Part shown: in pieces, positions 61,437-63,922 of the stretch
Numbering within the stretch: position 1 is the first letter of the stretch
How the letters are laid out: each line of letters starts with the position of its first letter
From: Phytophthora quininea
Taxonomy: Eukaryota; Oomycota; Peronosporomycetes; Peronosporales; Peronosporaceae
Reading direction: 5' to 3'
DNA length: 63,922 nucleotides
NCBI GenBank assembly: GCA_011947345.1
Contig: JAAVTG010000121.1
Span: 1-63,922 of the forward strand
Notes under the pieces: model-generated
What the model was told of the DNA's origin: nothing
What the model saw: the letters and a program-made list of their open reading frames with translations, nothing else
Database searches by the model: none
Made by a program: the position numbers and the translations under genes

Positions 61437-63223
61437 CTACAGATCCGACACCTGAATCGTATCGTTGGCCTCCCTAGTGACTGCTGACGTTGGGTATGTT
61501 GTTGCGTTCGTGTCAATCGGATAGGTCGAGTTAGCGATTGTCGAGTTGGCTGGCTGAGGGCAGCCAAAACGCGCCTCCATCTTTTCACGCCAAGCCTCGT
61601 AGATAATGGGCTCAGAGCCGTTGTTAATGGCGTCAACAATTGTTTTGCAGCGGGGCTCCGTGACATTCCAAATGGCCTTGAACTCGGGAGAGTAGTCGTC
61701 GGTGCCGCCCAGACACTGGTTCTCGAACATGCAAGCCTGGCGCTCCAAGTCGGCCATGTTCTCGTGTGTATCGCCGCCCATTTCCGTAATCGTCTGCTGG
61801 TACCAGTCCACCACGCGTTGCTCCGAGTCGTCTGACTCAGTCGCTGTTGGGGAATCGGTGATAACGACGGCTACATGGCCATCGGTGTGCTGAGAGATTT
61901 GTTGGTACCCGTCAACGTCGTCCGGCAAGTCGTTTCCATCTACATGGAGTCCTTCAGGTGAAATGTAGTCTCCTCCATTGTCAGTTTGGGGATTACCACC
62001 GTGCGTATTGCTTCGTGAAGCATTGTCACCATCGTTTTCTCCATCGTGGGCGACGTCACACTTAGATGTGGTGGTGGTCGCTTGAATCGTTTCCTCGAGT
62101 CCACGCCAAGTTGGCGAGGCATCGCACATCGTATACAGCGTGGCCACCTGGCCACTGACACTGTACCCGTAGCTGCTCGAGCCCAAATCGCGGACGTCCA
62201 TCAGACCGGCGTATTGGTTCGGAACACCCGCGAAAAACTGACCAATCTTGGAGTCATTCATCCCATTGATCGGATTCACGCCAAATTCTCCCGTGCGCAT
62301 CGTGATTGAATCAGTCGGGTTGAACACCCCGCCGTTGCGGCGAGCACACGAAGTCCACGCCACCGGGTTTGAGGCTTTCTGCTCGAACGTCAAGCGTTGC
62401 GGAACGCGACACTGGTGGAAAATGACGTGAAGCAGATCTACCATAGCGTGGTGGGACCAAAAGATGGGGTCGGCAGGAGCAGCGAACGTGCCCATCGTGG
62501 CGCCAAGGTTGGCATGAACGTTGTTGTGGCAGCCCTTCTCGACCAGCGGGGACATTTGGCCAATGTTCTTGCCACTGAATACTTGCTGCCGCACGGACGC
62601 GTAGCCCACCACAGCAGGAACTTTCGCCTTTGTCCAGTCACTTCGAGGAACACAGTTGGCACAAGATGTTGAGCCCGTGTAAAAGGATCGCTGGCAAAAA
62701 TGGTTGATCGGCTCTGCGTTACAACAGCGCCCCGAGTTGCTGATACCGTTGATGGACAGCGTGCGTTGGACCCCGCTCGTAAAGCCGCCGAGCTCCTTGG
62801 TGATGTTAAAACAGTTCCCGAAGCTTGTGCATGTGCCCGTGGTGACTCGACTGCTGGCCGCGACCCAATTGGAATAGGGAACAGTCACGCAGGCGTATTG
62901 CGGCCCTTGACCGCGAAGCATGTTTTCGAAAACCACGAGGAAGAGACGATGCCAGTAGACGAACATACACTGTCGGTGCGCTTCCAGCTCGGACATCATC
63001 TCCGTGTGCATCTCAACGAACTTGATATAGTCGCCCGAGTCCATGGCCGCCACCAGAGCACCCTTGTACGTTGCCTTCTCCGTCAGTGTCATCATCTCCC
63101 AGTCCTTACGAAGGCGGGGTCGCAGGCTATAGGCGTGTCAACGGTAGTGTTTGTCTGCGCTTCCGCGACCATCAGGCGCGATGTAAGCGCGAATAGGCTC
63201 AAAACCCACAGGATCTTCATCAT
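61437..63223 (-). CDS. Secreted tyrosinase-like copper protein
   Basis: Type-3 copper protein, expected to oxidise phenols. A signal peptide (ILWVLSLFALTSRLMVAEA) follows MM at 63223/63220. The main ORF then supplies CuA histidines in FVEMHTEMMSELEAHRQ and VYWHRLFLVVFENML, and CuB histidines in GCHNNVHANLG and PIFWSHHAMVDLLHVIF. Cys-rich segments (SGRCCNAEPINHFCQ) suggest disulfides. A Thr/Asp/Asn-rich linker and a C-terminal segment with N-glycosylation sites (NSTIANSTY) complete about 590 residues. The signal-peptide frame and main frame differ by one base at a GGGG run (63116-63119 on the plus strand): CDPAFV against the expected CDPRLRKDWEMM. A missing base in that run is the simplest explanation. 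Confidence 0.85.
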
Positions 63224-63728
63224 GAGGATTGCGAAGAGTACTGCGGGCGACACGGGTAAATCGAGGAATGAGGGACCGGGCAAGACCGATAAGGAAACGC
63301 TTCTGGAATTATACTAGTCTTTCGCTCACGTACACGAAAGGCGCCTGAAGGACAGGCTCTCGTACAACGTACCAGTTGATATCAAGTTGCTCAAATCCAG
63401 ACTACATATACACGCGGCCGACTTTAACCTACGACACAGTTCTCTGGAGTGCTCAACGTCGGTACCCCAGCAACCTCGAGCGTCGCAGAATCATCCATAC
63501 GTACGGACACCGCTATGCCTCCACCACTAGAATGAGAAATCACGAAGGACGAAAGGGAGTTGCCTCGAATCTGCGGGAGAGGTTGTAGTCGGGATATCAC
63601 CGCCGCCGTAGACCACGCTGGTTGGCCTCGACTGCGCTGACGGAGGCGTAGATGCTATTGATCGGGTGTGCAAGGGTTAATGCTGCTGTCGAAAGTCCCT
63701 CAGGAGCGCCTGTACTTGAAAGTGACAT
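63224..63728. other. Intergenic stretch upstream of the tyrosinase gene
   Basis: About 500 bases. It should contain the tyrosinase promoter (minus strand) and the 3' end of the next gene. No Inr block is obvious. Confidence 0.35.
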
Positions 63729-63922
63729 TCACGCATCCTTGGACGGAGTACGTGTCGGTAAAGTAAACGTCGGCGGTTCGCTGCCGCCGCTGGACGGGTT
63801 GCTGGCGTCGCTCGAGCCGACATCGGTGTCCTTCCAGTTCGACCCGCTGCTGGAAGACGCCGCCGCAGGTGTCGAAGGGGCCGTGGTAGGAGTTGCTGTC
63901 GATGTGACTGCCGTCGGCGGTT
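63729..63922 (-). CDS. Ser/Thr/Pro/Ala-rich C-terminal tail, partial
   Basis: A minus-strand frame enters from the right edge and stops at TGA 63729-63731. It reads TAVTSTATPTTAPSTPAAAS, then SGSNWKDTDVGSSDAS and PPTFTLPTRTPSKDA. Such tails are common at the end of secreted or wall-bound oomycete proteins, where they are heavily O-glycosylated. The catalytic or binding domain lies outside the window. Two other frames are also open over part of this, so the call is tentative. Confidence 0.4.
   Translation of the reverse strand, partial: PPTAVTSTATPTTAPSTPAAASSSSGSNWKDTDVGSSDASNPSSGGSEPPTFTLPTRTPSKDA

Noticed and set aside
1..63922. CRISPR arrays, operons, riboswitches, rRNA genes
   Set aside because: None seen; the window is eukaryotic nuclear sequence with transposon-derived repeats only.

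Overview
The window looks like nuclear DNA of an oomycete, most likely Phytophthora or a close relative. Reasons: compact, intron-poor genes of oomycete type (sulfite oxidase, Sm D3, deoxyhypusine hydroxylase, a secreted tyrosinase); an Inr-plus-FPR-like core promoter before a lineage-specific gene family; and an oomycete set of transposons (Copia, chromodomain Gypsy, hAT, MULE, PIF/Harbinger-like, Crypton). No search was run, so all assignments come from reading the sequence.

Left part (1-8 kb, and genes up to 30 kb): a cluster of five small LURP-one/tubby-like paralogs, all starting MGNSNSAELL. Three lie on the minus strand (1-464, 787-1458, 1675-2339) and two on the plus strand (from 13689 and from 22999). 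Between the two groups sit a START-like/M96-like gene, a Uma2-type nuclease-fold gene, a mitochondrial sulfite oxidase and a nitroreductase. Paralog 3 and paralog 5 are near-identical inverted copies.

Transposon-rich middle (8-51 kb): most insertions can be dated relative to each other from target-site duplications (TSDs). A Copia element (8040-13568, identical LTRs, TSD gtaat) lies between genes. Paralog 4 is cut by a hAT element (14283-22719, 10-bp TSD), which is itself cut by a Gypsy element (14906-20382, apparently identical LTRs, TSD ctacc). Paralog 5 is cut by a second Copia (23329-29925, 2 LTR differences in 372, TSD ctagc). A MULE with long inverted ends made of repeated cttgaccc units follows (about 30547-33458), then a Copia tail fragment hit by a second Gypsy (33650-39167, TSD taagc). 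Next is a multi-pass membrane-protein gene with a roughly 766-bp inverted partial copy of itself beside it. That gene is split by an 8.7-kb element (42626-51349; 24-bp perfect inverted ends, 3-bp TSD) that holds the N-terminal part of a PIF/Harbinger-like transposase plus a hAT and a SWIM-type MULE.

Right part (51-64 kb): mainly ordinary genes. These are the 3' piece of the membrane-protein gene, Sm D3, a ubiquitin-like protein with a hydrophobic Cys-rich tail, deoxyhypusine hydroxylase, a UBE3D-like E2-binding protein, a Crypton recombinase remnant, a PX-OTU fusion, a secreted tyrosinase, and the Ser/Thr-rich tail of a gene leaving the window.

Many otherwise good genes, including the essential Sm D3 and both copies of the duplicated paralog, carry single-base breaks in short homopolymers. 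This points to consensus indel errors in the assembly as much as to pseudogenes, so 'broken' calls for single-copy genes should be read with that in mind.
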